Positions 22,244-33,382 are shown, numbered from the stretch's first letter. The stretch is 64,000 bases of DNA from Sepiola atlantica (GCA_963556195.1 OY744532.1:105506083-105570082), one strand, 5' to 3'. The notes: generated by a model from the letters alone, not told the origin. Numbers and translations: made by a program.

Positions 22244-22723
22244 CTAATCTTCGTTCCTTAAGGATGGGAGTTTTGTTTTTTTCTCGGACATGAACCGTTT
22301 GATGTTTTCCACTTCTCTTGCTTCTTCTTCAGTCAGTTCTGTGGTTTTGTAGTCTTTGCCATCTTCAGTTTCAGTGTTTATGTTTTGTCCGTCTTCTTCC
22401 TGGGAGTTTTCATCAAGTGGTGTTTCTTGATCTGTCACACCATTTATCTTTTGTTTGATTTCCGTTAATTCCATCTCCAACAACCAGCCATTCTTGATGA
22501 TCTGTCTTGCTTGATCTGCTACCCTTTGTTCCGTTGTATGGTAGTCAGCAGAAATGTCCCATAGATATTTCATTCGTTTCCGGTAGCCTCTTTCTTGGCG
22601 GTTTTTGCAGTAGCATTCCATTATCAATCTGTTCTCTTTTGTGGTCCATTTCTTTCTATGACTTTTTGGTTTGTTCTTTTTATTCCTGCTTTCTTGTGTT
22701 TGGTCCGTGTTCTTCTCGTACAT
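22244..22723 (-). pseudogene. N-terminal part of the R4/Dong-like LINE ORF
   Basis: This 159-residue ORF begins MYEKNTDQTQ and contains KKWTTKENRLIMECYCKN followed by GYRKRMKYLWD and TEQRVADQARQI. The W-T-x-E-N spacing suggests a Myb/SANT-like DNA-binding region, as found at the N-terminus of R2-group LINEs, and the segment is recognisable from related LINE proteins. It starts about 20 bases from the (AAT)n junction, so the 5' end may be nearly complete. Confidence 0.65.
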
Positions 22724-22745
22724 GGAATTAGAGAGGTCAATTATT

Positions 22746-23110
22746 ATTATACTTATTATTATTATTTACTCACCAGGAGTTCTCACACAGGTCATCAGTG
22801 ATTGCTCACCGACAACCGGTGGTATTCCCTGAAGTCTGAGTGACAACAAGTCTCCCCAGATTTCCAGTACCCTCCACCTCCCTTCGATAGCCACCGCAAA
22901 TAAACTTGCAATATCACAACAGCCGTTTACCATTGATTTCTCACTGGTAAGGACCATTGGTCGTCTCTGGGATTTGGGTGGCAATAAGCCTCCCCAAGGT
23001 TCCAGCAATCTCTGCACTTCCAGTGGAGGTCTGGTTTGTGCTGTCCCTCCTCGGTCTTCTAATCCTCCTTAACCCTATGCAAATATTTTGTGTGGTGTCA
23101 GCCTAGGCCG
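22746..23110 (-). mobile_element. 5'-truncated R4/Dong-like LINE copy (3' UTR only)
   Basis: On the minus strand this matches the last 365 bases of the LINE at 19100, ending GAACTCCTGGTGAGTAAATA and then an AAT-rich tail. The next LINE copy begins directly in that tail, giving a head-to-tail pair. Confidence 0.8.
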
Positions 23111-23121
23111 GTGCCATGTTT

Positions 23122-23262
23122 TCTTTTTTCTTTTTCTTTTTTTTTTAATATTTTTTTTTTGGGGGGGGGGCCGATTACTTTTATTTATCTATTTATTTTT
23201 TTTTTTTAGGGGAGCTGATAATTTATTATTTATTTATTTTTGAGGGGAGCTGATTATTTATT

Positions 23263-23344
<82 letters not shown>

Positions 23345-23345
23345 T
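23122..23345. repeat. Low-complexity T/G tract and (ATT)n microsatellite
   Basis: A poly-T stretch and a poly-G run (near 23160) are followed by a duplicated GGGGAGCTGAT block and then by about 27 ATT units (23265-23343). Confidence 0.9.
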
Positions 23346-23980
23346 CGCCTCTGTTTTCTTCTTTTTCTTTTTGTTTCCTTCTTTTTCTTTTTCAAAACTA
23401 TTTTTTATTCTTTTTCCTTCCTCATCAAGTTCCATCTTTTTCCCTTTCTTCGAGATTTTTTTCACTGTTTCTTTCTTCATAATTTTTTTTTCGACTTCTT
23501 CCGTTTTTCTTTGCTGTGGATGATTAACAAATCTTTATCATAATCGATGTTTTTATGCTGATGATTTTGCATTTTTTCTTCTTTTCTTACTAATGAGTCA
23601 CCACTTATCAAGGCCAAAAGCCACTCGAGGATGAGGATTAATGAGATATAGGAATAGTCACTTGAATGATGAAGTATATTATGAGAGGATTGGAAACAAT
23701 GGACAAAATGTGATTACTTATGAGGACGGTTTATGACAAGTATTTGTTGACATTGGATTTGAAGATGACCATGTTGTATTCTGCAGGGAAGTAGACTGTA
23801 GTAATGTGTGCCACAGATGGGAATTACTTCTTCTTTTAACCTTTTTTAGAATCACTCTGCTTGACTCCGGCTTAAAATGATTTTTTATATTTTTCTAGTT
23901 TCTTTTTTTCATCTTCTTTTTCTTCAAGTATTTTTCTTCTTTCCTCATCATCAAATTTCTTCAAAGCGCGTTTGCCATCT
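23346..23980. other. Unassigned pyrimidine-rich to unique sequence
   Basis: Apart from a TTC-rich left edge, no feature was identified. Confidence 0.5.
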
Positions 23981-24330
23981 TTCCTCTTCTTCGTCTTCTT
24001 CTTCTTCTTCTTCTTCGTCTTCTTCTTCTTCTTCTTCTTCTTCTATTCCCTTCCTTCTTCATCTTCTCGTCCCCTTCTTCATTCCCTATTTCTTCATTTT
24101 TCTTCTTCATTCTTCATCTTCTATTCCCCTCCTTCTCCATCTTCCCCCCTTCTTCTTCATTTCCTATTTCTTCATTCTTCTTCTTCTTCTTCTTCTTCTT
24201 CTTCTTCTTCTTCTTCTTCTTCTTCTTCTTCTTCTTCTTCTATTCCCCTCCTTCTCCATCTTCCCCCTTCTTCTTTATTTTTCTTCTTCTTTTTCTTCTT
24301 CTTTTTCATCTCTTTTTCTTCTTTTCGAAT
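23981..24330. repeat. (CTT)n-rich polypyrimidine tract
   Basis: Almost pure pyrimidine on the plus strand with long CTT runs at 23984-24040 and 24178-24240, and a duplicated segment TATTCCCCTCCTTCTCCATC. Long homopurine-homopyrimidine DNA of this kind can adopt triplex structure. The long serine/leucine ORFs over it are artefacts. The TCGAATCACTCTGCTTGACT block at its right edge repeats one near 23850. Confidence 0.9.
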
Positions 24331-24750
24331 CACTCTGCTTGACTCCAGCTTAAAAATGATTTCTTATCATTTCAACTGAAAGTGACAAGAAAACTTCAAC
24401 ATCTTCTTCAAGGAAATATGTTTGCTGGTTTGGGGTTGGGGATAAGTAGCAGGGTTGAAAAACCGCAGGATAGGTGCATCGAACGAGGTTATTGCTTGGT
24501 GGAGTCTTCTTGTCTTGGTAGGATATAAAAGCAAGCTAAGAATTAGCCTTTTGATGTTCACCTAAAGTGGTTTTATTTTGCTTTCATCAAAAAGACAAAT
24601 CAAAAAAATATAGAAAGAAAAAAATGTCCGCTAACAAAAAAGAGTTGCGGCAGACAAAAACTAAAGTTGGTATTCTTGTAAATGAATTAGATTAAGCAAA
24701 TAAGAAGCCGTTAATTTGTTGCACTTTCATAACTCTTAAGGAATTGACAG
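24331..24750. other. Unassigned region
   Basis: No exon, repeat or RNA gene was supported here. Confidence 0.5.
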
Positions 24751-24754
24751 TAGT

Positions 24755-24835
24755 TGGGTGCATTGGTTACCGCTGCCGACTGCAGACTCGGTGTGCAGTG
24801 TTCGAGTTCTAGTGGCGGCTATTTTGCACTACTTT
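24755..24835 (+). mobile_element. tRNA-like SINE head, third type
   Basis: TGGTTACCGCTGCCGACTGC and GTGTTCGAGTTCTAGTGGC resemble A- and B-boxes of a tRNA-derived promoter on the plus strand. A poly-A-rich region follows at 24865. This is a weak call made on promoter-box similarity alone. Confidence 0.4.
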
Positions 24836-24914
24836 GCACAGTGATGAAGATAAAAGTACGAAAACATAAAAAAAAAAGCAAGAACATAAGTGGTGAGAAT
24901 GCATGAGTCTGCTT

Positions 24915-25445
24915 GACAACGATGAGCCAAAGTTTGATCTGGGCCTTACTTCTCCATATTGTATGAAGTATTCCCAAAATTATCCCAAGGAAACGTTGAT
25001 AACTGAAAAACTATTTATCTGATCAGGCTGATATTTTGCATGGTGGTTACCGTTATCAAAGAGCATCAGATGCATACATCAAATTTAGAATAATTGGAAT
25101 TTGAAATGATCAAACTTTTAAATGTCCAGGTCAAAAGTCAATATACGATATGGGACTTCATTGGCTATAATATAGGCCAAGTAGCAAGTCTCTACAATGA
25201 AGTGAACTGAAGTTATCGACAAAATGGTAACTCTCCCTTTTTAGTGACCTTGATCTTGACCTTTGATCTAGATACCCCCCAAAAAATCAGTTCTTAGTTA
25301 TACCATAACCTATATTCTGACCAAGTTTGGTGACGATTGGTCAAGCGATAGGGACACTAGACTGTACACAAACAAACAATCAAACAAACAAACAGAGTGA
25401 CAAACAAGCAAACTCGACTCTAAAACATAACCTCCTCGGTGGAGG
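24915..25445. repeat. Dispersed non-coding repeat with CAAACAAACAAACAGA tail
   Basis: The stretch CCAAGTTTGGTGACGATTGG followed by an AAACAAACAGA-type tail is of a kind I associate with dispersed repeats in marine invertebrate genomes. The related style at 51030-51470 (TTTCTCTGAAA...TTGG) suggests the same class. No protein similarity is visible. Confidence 0.4.
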
Positions 25446-25805
25446 TTACAACTCTGCACGAAGAATGGAAGAAGAATAAAATTACAAGTTCTGTAAATCG
25501 TCGGCATCCTATTTTCTTTTACACAGGTTAGAATTAAAAAAATTGCCATCCATGAGATAACATTTTATTATGACTTCTCGCACTTACAAGCATGTTAGAA
25601 TGCTGAGTCAGGCTAGCCAGAAGTAACTGGTGTTTTGTGCTTAATGTCCCCTGTGAACATACGTCCGGGGTTTTGTCGGTCTGACATTACATACAGCATT
25701 GTCACCTTCAAGTCCAATGTCAACAAATACTTTTCATAAACCCTCCTCATAAGTAATCACATTTTGTTTATTCCATTCATCTCATAATATTTTTCGGTAC
25801 TCTTA

Positions 25806-25975
25806 TAGCTGACGCACCATATTTCCGTGACTTTGTGTCGTCAACGTTCGGACAGGTTACGTAAGCGCCAGAGAGTTGATGAAGCGAAAACTGCCAAACG
25901 ATAAATTGAAGACTGGCAGCCGATAAATTCAGACGAAGAAAATCAATCTAAAATACACATATACAAATAAAGAAC
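25806..25975. mobile_element. Partial MITE related to 4634-4965
   Basis: TATAGCTGACGCACCATATT matches the MITE terminus, and the following GATGAAGCGAAAACTGCC and AATTGAAGACTGGCAGC blocks match the inner part of the other copy in reverse orientation. The second terminus is missing, so this copy is truncated or rearranged. Confidence 0.6.
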
Positions 25976-26074
25976 GAACAAACCATAGCTAAACAACTGT
26001 TAGTAATTAGATGTTTATTTTTGTTTGTTTTTTGTCAAAGGAACCATTGTTAATAAAATGTTATTTTGTTCATC

Positions 26075-26275
26075 AAGTTTCGGAACTTCCTCCCTGCTTC
26101 CCTGACTGTACCGAATTGTCGAAATGTCGAAATGTAATGTAAACAAACATCTCGCAGCACAACTCCCCTCTTAGGATGCCCCCTTTGATTTCTGGCCCCT
26201 AATCCACAGTAGCCCCTTACTTCTCAGTGGCAGTATGCCTTGTCTAGGGTGAACTGAAGTTAAAAAAGTTGATAG
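26075..26275 (+). mobile_element. CR1-like LINE 3' end fragment
   Basis: It carries the 3' terminal block also seen at 62280-62420, 37260-37400 (minus) and 38070-38130: AAACAAACATCTCGCAGCAC, then CAGTAGCCCCTTAC and GTGAACTGAAGTTAAAA. Only the last few codons and the 3' UTR are present. Confidence 0.65.
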
Positions 26276-26284
26276 AGTAAGTTC

Positions 26285-26682
26285 AAAATGAAACATGGCC
26301 GATAAGGGTTGAGGACATGCGTTGCATTGGGAGAAATGATATGAGAATGATACGATGGATGTGTAATGTGAGTCTTAAAGACAAGTTTAGATCTGGTGAT
26401 CTCAGAGGAAGATTAAATCAGGACAGTATCGGGAGATGTGTGCAGAACAGGAGACTTCGTTAGTATGGGCACATTAAAAGAATGGATGAGAGTGCTTGGG
26501 TTTGTAGATGTCAATTAACAGGGGAAGGGCAAGGAAGAGATGGGATGAAGCAATAAGAATCGATTTGAGAGAAAGAGGGATAAATAAAGACCTGACCGGA
26601 GATAGTTTGGAAGTCAATTTCTAAAAGCCGTTTAAAACATGCCAGTATGTAAAACAGACGTTAAGCCGATGACGACAACGAC

Positions 26683-26713
<31 letters not shown>

Positions 26714-26715
26714 CA
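26285..26715 (+). pseudogene. RTE-type LINE 3' end with (GAT)n tail
   Basis: Plus-strand frames read VEDMRCIGRNDMRMIRWMCN, SLKDKFRSGDLRGRLN and YGHIKRMDESAWVCRC, which match the C-terminal part of RTE-group reverse transcriptases. The end passes into a (GATGAT)n tail at 26684-26711, as is usual for RTE elements. Stops and frameshifts show that it is a dead 5'-truncated copy. The fragment at 34600-34930 carries the preceding part of the same protein. Confidence 0.7.
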
Positions 26716-27525
26716 ATGGTCACTTCTTTATTGACAATGAAGATTTCTCGATTAGGCTTAATGGAATATCTTAAAACTGCAAACTGAAGGTTCTTTCATT
26801 ATTAATTGTAATTAATTAGCATGGATACTCAGCGTTGTCCTGGAACATGGAAAACAAAATAGAAAAATGTAAAATGTGTGTGTAACATTCTTTTTAAACT
26901 TCTCTATCTCTCTCTATTTTCTCCCCCTCTCACCTCTCTCCCCTATCTCTCCCTCTCTCTATCATCAAAATAATGAATATAAAAAAAATATATATATATA
27001 TGCCTGCATTTTGTTCGAGGCAATGGTGAAAAAGAATATATCATCTTTGTGGGTGTATTTTGTGTAGTTTTTATACTTTTTTGGACACATATACACAGGG
27101 GCAGACAACTTTTCTTCATATAATATACTAGCAGGACCTGTGTTCCGTCGTTGCCCAGGGGAAATATGGCACAAAGCAAGAACAATTCGGTTACGCCCAC
27201 TCCCCCCCATTATTTTAAAATCGATATTTTTAAATAAGCATTAACTCTGTTGTTTAGAAGAAACTAAAGTCGACTTTTAAAATTTTGTTTGTGGGGTGGA
27301 TTTAGGTTTTCTCACTTTTAGTTTAAAAATAAGTACTCACTTGGTAAAAGTACAAAATAGTTAACAGTCGTCAATATAAAACGTGGTAAAATTTAATTAT
27401 CTATCGACCTGTATACTTTTAACATGCTGACACTGTGTTGAAGTTTTTTGTTTTTTTACATATAGTAAAAAACAAATGGCTGCTTTTCGCTTAATTCCTG
27501 AAAAGTTGTAAAAGAACTTACTTAT
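26716..27525. other. Mostly unassigned sequence with small low-complexity tracts
   Basis: A CT-rich stretch (26895-26965) and a short AT run (26985-27001) are visible. Near 27125-27165 the CTAGCAGGACCTGTGTTCCG block resembles short dispersed repeats containing GCGTTGCCC, but no second close copy is in the window. Confidence 0.4.
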
Positions 27526-27528
27526 CCT

Positions 27529-27587
27529 ACCACTAACCCTAAGTCCGGGTTGCAAGCTCCCCCGAACTTAGGGTTAGTGGTAGTTAT
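27529..27587. repeat. Short palindrome with telomere-like strand
   Basis: TACCACTAACCCTAAGT and its reverse complement ACTTAGGGTTAGTGGTA are separated by about 22 bases. The repeat arm contains TTAGGG. Confidence 0.75.
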
Positions 27588-27589
27588 TT

Positions 27590-28720
27590 TTTATTTACAA
27601 TTATAATTAGAAATTTATTTTTATTACCAATAATAAAATTAATTTTTTATAATTGATTATTTTTTTTTACAAATAATTAATTTTTTGTTTATAATCAATC
27701 TTTTTTCTTGTTTGTTTGAAAATACTTAAAAACAACAGTAACTTCGCTATGTTTTGCTTTATTGTTTTTTTTGTTTGTTTCTTTTAGAAAATTTCTTGAA
27801 AATATAACTTACAATCACAGGACGCAGCACCGTATCAAAATTGTCGTCTGGTACCATTCGGCTCGTCAACACTCGGCCGTTTGCGTAGGGCAGCCGAACG
27901 CTTCCGAGTCGAATCTCACAAAAACTGGGTCAGGATCGATATCAGGACTTTTTTTTTTAATCAATTAATGCCGGTTAAAACATTAAAATAAGACATCGAG
28001 TTTTAAGTAAGACAAAAACTTAATAAGCGATTTTTGGGTTCAATAAAAAAAGGAAACAGTCGATGAAACTTAGTGGTTCTCTGTTTTGTTTTAGCTACAA
28101 AAACAAACTTAGTCATCGATTTTTATTAAAAAAAACAGTTACTTACGAAGACGTAGACGTTAGGATAAGACGCCATTATGAATACTATATGAGATGTTCG
28201 ATAATGTATTCCTGCATTCTGAAAAGTGATTAAATATATTATGAATAACCGGAGGGCACTGCAGTAATACAACCATTCCGATATTCTGTTATTCCTCGAA
28301 TACAACAAGGTAGAATGTAAGTGGATTTAAGGGAGCGTTTGTTATTGATTTTATAAGCTAGTGTAGTGTGTAGGAAATTGTATGAGTTAACAAAATAAAA
28401 ATAATAAAAGATGTTGTAAAACAATTCGCCTTGTATTAAAAATGGCCCAGTGTAGAAGAGTTACGTGGGAGAAAACTATTAGAGACGGAAAGTATTTGCT
28501 ACATTCTTTATGGAAGATGTATTTGCAAGAAGCAGATATTTCGGAATAAATGTAATAATATTCATAAGTAGACAAAATGTAAGAATAGTTTTGTGAAGCA
28601 CGCAGTAGGAAGTGCTGTAGGGGGGGGGAGTCAAAAAGGATTAGCATATGAAGTGCTTGGTTATTTTCCTATAATATCTGAAGTTGCACGGGGAAAATCG
28701 ACTTTATTTAATTATATAGA
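27590..28720. other. Unassigned AT-rich region
   Basis: No gene or repeat structure was resolved. Confidence 0.5.
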
Positions 28721-28724
28721 TTAA

Positions 28725-28935
28725 AAAATATGAGTTATTCGCCTTGCTGAATTTTATTTTCTGGTGATTAGTTAAAATGTAATTTTTAAAATAAACTGTA
28801 GCGAAGTACATTTCTATATTGCTAATAACATTGTACAATAATAACAAATGAAAATTGGCTTGTCAGAATCAAAGTTTGATATGTCAACTTAAATGCTATT
28901 TAGGTCTAACGTTTAAAATCCGACCGACCGACCGA

Positions 28936-28986
<51 letters not shown>
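28725..28986. repeat. Dispersed repeat Z, copy 2, followed by (AT)n
   Basis: It aligns with 18840-19095 (ACAAATGAAAATTGGCT and ATGCTATTTAGGTC) and ends in (CCGA)n and about 23 AT dinucleotides. Confidence 0.65.
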
Positions 28987-28991
<5 letters not shown>

Positions 28992-29575
28992 TAATCCAAC
29001 AAAATATATAAGAGGCAACTAATATCTTTTAATTAGTGAACATTCGGATAAAACTGAAGCTCAATATACTGGATAGAGCATTAATAGCATAATATAAAAT
29101 GAAGTAATAAAATAAGGTGCGAATCAAATTTTATTAGAATTCAATGTTCAGGCAAAGTACCTTAAAGTCCTTAACTCATGAGTTTTCAAAGAAATTCTTC
29201 TCCTCAGAGGACCATTACCGCAATGACATTACTGCAGATAATAAAAGTAAACTTTGAAAATATATAAAAATATATATAAAAATACATAAAAGTATTTAAA
29301 ACATCAAATATATCAGCCCAAAACATACTTTTTGTTAACGCTATACAATTCATCCAAGTCATACAATTTAAAACATATTCAGGAAAGACACCCAAGATGT
29401 TGATTGAAAATTGATCCAAGTGGTGAATGGTATTCCAAAGACGAAAAAGTTCGCATCATTTCAGAGGTAAATAAAGTTCCTGTGATGAAATGGAATATTA
29501 TATACATACATTTATAAATATACATATATATGACAATAAAATGATAAAATAAATCCAACGGTTAAAATGGAAAAA
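28987..29575. other. Unassigned AT-rich region
   Basis: A short CATCATTTCAGAGGTAAATA piece near 29455 resembles the mariner relic to its right. Nothing else was identified. Confidence 0.45.
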
Positions 29576-29590
29576 AGCAGACATGAAACT

Positions 29591-29628
29591 CAACGTTTCG
29601 CCCAACTGTTGCGTGGGCTTCATCAAGA
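29591..29628 (-). ncRNA. Hammerhead-like core motif
   Basis: Minus strand reads TTGATGA, hairpin GCCCA...TGGGC, then GAAACGTTG. It differs from the CUGAUGA consensus at the first base. It closely parallels the motifs at 16246, 43758 and 44011. Confidence 0.35.
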
Positions 29629-29639
29629 GAGAAAAAAAG

Positions 29640-30470
29640 CTAAAAGTGGCAGACAACGAGAAGATTTGTAATTTGGTGAAACGTGCAGAGCTGGTGATTG
29701 AAGAAGAAGAAGGCGGCGGTATAATTGAACACCGTGGCCAACTTCTATTATTGGGGCATGCTGAAGGCCTGCGTATTCTATCAATTTCGGCCTAACAATC
29801 TTATGAGCTCAAAGATGGCATCATTTCAGAGATAAATAAACTTTTCCTTTTATGTGATGAACTTGGGCGTGCCGTGAATAATTTGGTGAAACTTGCAGAA
29901 AAAGGCGGTATAAATTGACCATTTGTTGTAAAAAAAAGCGGTTTTATCTGAAATTTTGCATCTAGAAAAGTTGTCTGCATAGATGACATTTAATTCTTAA
30001 TATCGATTGGAGCCATGTTTCTCCGACTCAACAATTGATCAAGTGAATTATACCGCCCTGGTTCGTGATCATCTCATCCTTCAGTTACAGAGTAAGCGTA
30101 AAATGTGGACTGTTGGTTTTCAACACGACGGAGGTGCCCCACTGTGCGTTGTTGGCTCGTGATTTACTGGCTTCAACATTTTAAGAACATTGTGTGATTT
30201 GCCGGAGACACAGAACACCGTGACTACGCAGGTCGCTTGATCTCAGCCTACTGGACTTCTATTATTGAGGCATGCTGAAGGTCCGCGTATTCTATCAATT
30301 TCAGCCTTATGAGCTCAAAGATGGCATCATTTCAGAGATAAATAATATTTCCTGTGATGAACTTGGGCGTGCCGTGAATAATTTGGTGAAACTTGCAGAG
30401 CTGGTGATTGAAGAAGAAGAAGGCGTTATGATTGAACATTTGTTGTGTAATGTTATAAATCCTATAAACT
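29640..30470 (+). pseudogene. Mariner-superfamily transposase relics, rearranged duplicate
   Basis: Near 30100 the plus strand reads FQHDGGAPLCVV, similar to the F-Q-x-D-G-A-P-x-H segment around the second catalytic aspartate of mariner-like transposases. Further on, RSLDLSLLDFYYWG corresponds to the R-S-P-D-L-T-P-L-D-F-x-x-W-G segment, and VKLAELVIEEEEGVMIEHLL to the C-terminus. The C-terminal part is present twice (29660-29930 and 30250-30440) with internal shuffling. Frameshifts and the changed residues indicate a dead copy. Confidence 0.65.
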
Positions 30471-30543
30471 TTGCTTTCTTTCATTACATTTAGTTTCATT
30501 TAATTTGATTTAATATACATTTAATAAAGACTTCATAATTTGC

Positions 30544-30557
30544 GTGCATTTTGACTA

Positions 30558-30638
<81 letters not shown>
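30544..30638. repeat. (AT)n microsatellite
   Basis: About 38 AT dinucleotides lie directly against the left arm of the perfect hairpin. Confidence 0.95.
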
Positions 30639-30642
<4 letters not shown>

Positions 30643-30812
30643 TCTGGTACAGAAAAATTAGTACAACATTCGTACCGTCGGTTTCAAGCACGGAAGGTCT
30701 TACCCATCTGGCTCTCTTCAGCTTCTGTTGTCATCTGTCTGATGGGTAAGACCTTCCGTGCTTGAAACCGACGGTACGAATGTTGTACTAATTTTTCTGT
30801 ACCAGAATAAAT
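30637..30812. repeat. Perfect 72-bp inverted repeat (hairpin)
   Basis: Arms 30637-30708 and 30741-30812 are exact reverse complements over 72 bases, separated by a 32-base loop. Each arm contains GTACAACATTCGTACCGTCG or its complement. It is flanked by AT microsatellites (30544-30638 and 30896-30942). The right arm reads CTGATGGG...GAAACCGACGG, again with the layout of a hammerhead-like core, so it may be a Penelope-type terminus in inverted duplication. Confidence 0.95.
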
Positions 30813-30895
30813 AAATATTATGCTCTTAATTTTTAACTTTAATTCTTAATTAATCGAGCACTCTGCTGGGATTTTTCCTACCATTTTACAAAGAA

Positions 30896-30896
30896 G

Positions 30897-30942
<46 letters not shown>
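30896..30942. repeat. (AT)n microsatellite
   Basis: About 23 AT dinucleotides to the right of the perfect hairpin. Confidence 0.95.
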
Positions 30943-30944
<2 letters not shown>

Positions 30945-31229
30945 TATTTATTCTTCATGCCAACAAGCTTCTTGTCTACTTGTTCTGACTATATTCTACC
31001 GAGAGCAGAATGCATTTTATTTAACCTTAACTTCTGGTAAAAACTAGCCATCAATTTTGTTTTCCGGTGGTTTCTCTTTTTATTCCCAATTGCCATTTCC
31101 ATTTCGTGTTGATCTTTGGTCATCTGATAGCCATAGGCTTCTCCACATCTCTAATGCGGCCCGTTTCCTACTCGTCTACTGCGGTGTTTGACCTTTCGGA
31201 TGTAACAAGATCCTCCGGATAGAGTTAAA

Positions 31230-31295
31230 ACGATGATGATGATGATGATTATGATGATGATGATTATGATGATGATGATGATGATGATGATGATG
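31230..31295. repeat. (GAT)n microsatellite
   Basis: GAT triplets with two ATT interruptions. It may be the tail of an unseen RTE-like element or the target of the adjoining LINE fragment. Confidence 0.9.
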
Positions 31296-31339
31296 CTGCA
31301 CCAAAACCAAATGATTAAAACTGCCAGAGCTGATATAAA

Positions 31340-31672
31340 AAACAAAAACAAATACGTGGTGTTGCCAGAAACTGGTTGTGAAGGGTCAAGTAGGATAGAG
31401 AGAGCACAATCCAGATCTTGACTGAAAGGGCACAGAAGATATTGGAATCCTGGGGAGGTTTATTGCCACTCAAAGTCCAAAGAAAGCCAATGGTCGTTAT
31501 CAACAAGAAATCAATAGTCAACGGTTGCTGCAAGAATGCAAAGTGATTTGCAATGGTTATCGAAAGAAGCAGAGAGTACTGGAAATCTGAGGAGATTTTT
31601 TGTTACTAAGACTCCATGTTATTGACAGTGAGCTATAACTGATAATGACTCGTGTGGGAACTCCTTGTGAGT
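31340..31672 (+). mobile_element. R4/Dong-like LINE 3' end, plus strand
   Basis: It matches the 3' UTR block at 22750-23110 in the opposite orientation (TGGGGAGGTTTATTGCCACT) and ends GAACTCCTTGTGAGTAAATA followed by ATAAGAGCAATAA. It is more diverged than the other copies. Confidence 0.7.
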
Positions 31673-32139
31673 AAATAATAAGAGCAATAACATTCCATAA
31701 CAATAACAAATTCTTTAGCTATCTGCAACCTGACATTCTTTTGTAAATTTAAATATAATTTTAAATTCCTTACATTGACAAATTCTTTATCTAAAATTAA
31801 AAACATGACTGCATCTAACATATAAAGTTATTCTCTGTCAAATATATCGATATTTGATTCAGACTAGCCTATTCTTTTCATTTTTTTCCTTCCACTATGT
31901 TGTTAGTATGAATATATTTTATTTTGCTTTAGTTTTTTTCTGAAAATACTTATTCAGGCTGAGAAAACTGTTAGAGTGGATATATTTTCCTTTACTTACC
32001 AGAACAGATTAAAGGGAAATCATTGTGTGCAATTATACTGGGTTCTTGACCTTAACTTCTTTAAAAATAAATATATATTAATTAAATTATGCGACTTCAG
32101 GTGTGTCTGTGTATGTGTGTATTTTTTTCTTCCACATTA

Positions 32140-32334
<195 letters not shown>

Positions 32335-32338
<4 letters not shown>

Positions 32339-33334
32339 TCACTAGGAGTTATCACACTGGTCGTCGTCAGTGATTGCCCACTGCCGACAACCTGTGGTAT
32401 TCCCTGGAGTCTGGGTGACAACAAGTCTCCTCAGACTTCCAGTATGCTCCACCTCTTTTCGTTCATCACCGCTGATGACCTTGCGGTAATCGCAACAGCC
32501 ACCTACCAACGATTTCCCGCTGATAAGGGCCATTGGTCCCCTCTGGGGCCCGAGTGGCAACAAGCCTCCCCACGGTCCCAGAGCTGTCCGCGCTCTTCCA
32601 GTGGAGGTCTGGTTTGCGCTTTCCCTTCTCGACCCTCTGTCCATAATTTTTTTTTTTCCGTGGCGTCAGCCTATGCTTGCGTCTCTCTCATGCGGTTGTA
32701 TTTTCCCCGGTTCTGCTTCCATGTGTTTGTTCTCCATTCGTTGCTTATGTGGGTTGGTTTCCGCATTCGAGGACATTTCTCAGGATTGTAGCTGTTTTGA
32801 TCATTACTGTCCTTTGTATGGTCTCAGTTATCCCTTTGATTCCTATTTCTCCCAGTCTTTTCTCCATGTTTTTGTGGACTGTTCCTAGTGCTCCTATGAT
32901 TATTGGTGTTATACTGACTTTCTTCATGTTCCATATTCCTTTCAATTCTCTGGCAAGTTCAGTATATTTGCTTCTCTTTTCCGTCTCTTTGATCTTCACT
33001 CTGTGGTCTGCTGGAACGGCAAAGTCCACGATTTTGCAGGATTTTTCTTTCTTGTTGATTATTATCATATCCGGTCTCCTTGCTGTTATGGGTTTGTCTG
33101 TTTGTACATTCATATCTCATATGATTTTGTGTTTTTCGTTTTCTAGTACAGTTTCTGGTTTGTGTGTGTACCGTTTTTTTGCATATTCGAAATTCAGTTG
33201 TTTGCACATTTCCCGGTGTACTTCTTTCCCTATGCTGTCATGTCTGTTCTTGTATTCCCTTTGTGCTAGCTTGCTGCATTCACTTATTATATGATTTATC
33301 GTTTCGTCTCTTTGTCCACACAGTCGGCATTTGC

Positions 33335-33335
<1 letters not shown>
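32335..33335 (-). pseudogene. R4/Dong-like LINE 3' portion in an (ATT)n tract
   Basis: The minus strand begins with a cysteine-rich linker (CRLCGQRDETINHIISEC-like, near 33260-33330), then KPITARRPDMIIINKKEK with the nuclease PD motif, IVDFAVPADHRVKIKETEK, ITPIIIGALGTV and a stop after VLECGNQPT. The 3' UTR follows and ends AACTCCTAGTGAGTAAATAA at (AAT)n. The 5' truncation point also lies in a long (AAT)n tract. The endonuclease ORF (32745-33113) is uninterrupted. The enzyme would nick target DNA during retrotransposition. Confidence 0.8.

Positions 33336-33382
<47 letters not shown>

Larger units (their letters stand above)
19100..22745 (-). mobile_element. R4/Dong-like LINE, near full length, degenerate
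   Basis: Minus-strand reading gives an N-terminal region, a reverse transcriptase, a zinc-binding linker, a restriction-like endonuclease and a 3' untranslated region ending AACTCCTAGTGAGTAC and then AT-rich sequence. Its 5' boundary abuts the (AAT)n tail of another copy at 22746-23110. Dong elements are known to insert into TAA repeats, which fits this context. The coding region is broken into at least six ORFs, so the copy is inactive. The R4/Dong placement rests on endonuclease type and target and needs a phylogeny. Confidence 0.8.

Noticed and set aside
19650..22731. Plus-strand ORFs rich in F, L, S and V over the LINE
   Set aside because: They are antisense shadows of the minus-strand LINE coding region.
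23240..24379. Long leucine- and serine-rich ORFs
   Set aside because: They lie on ATT and CTT microsatellites and are open in several frames at once.
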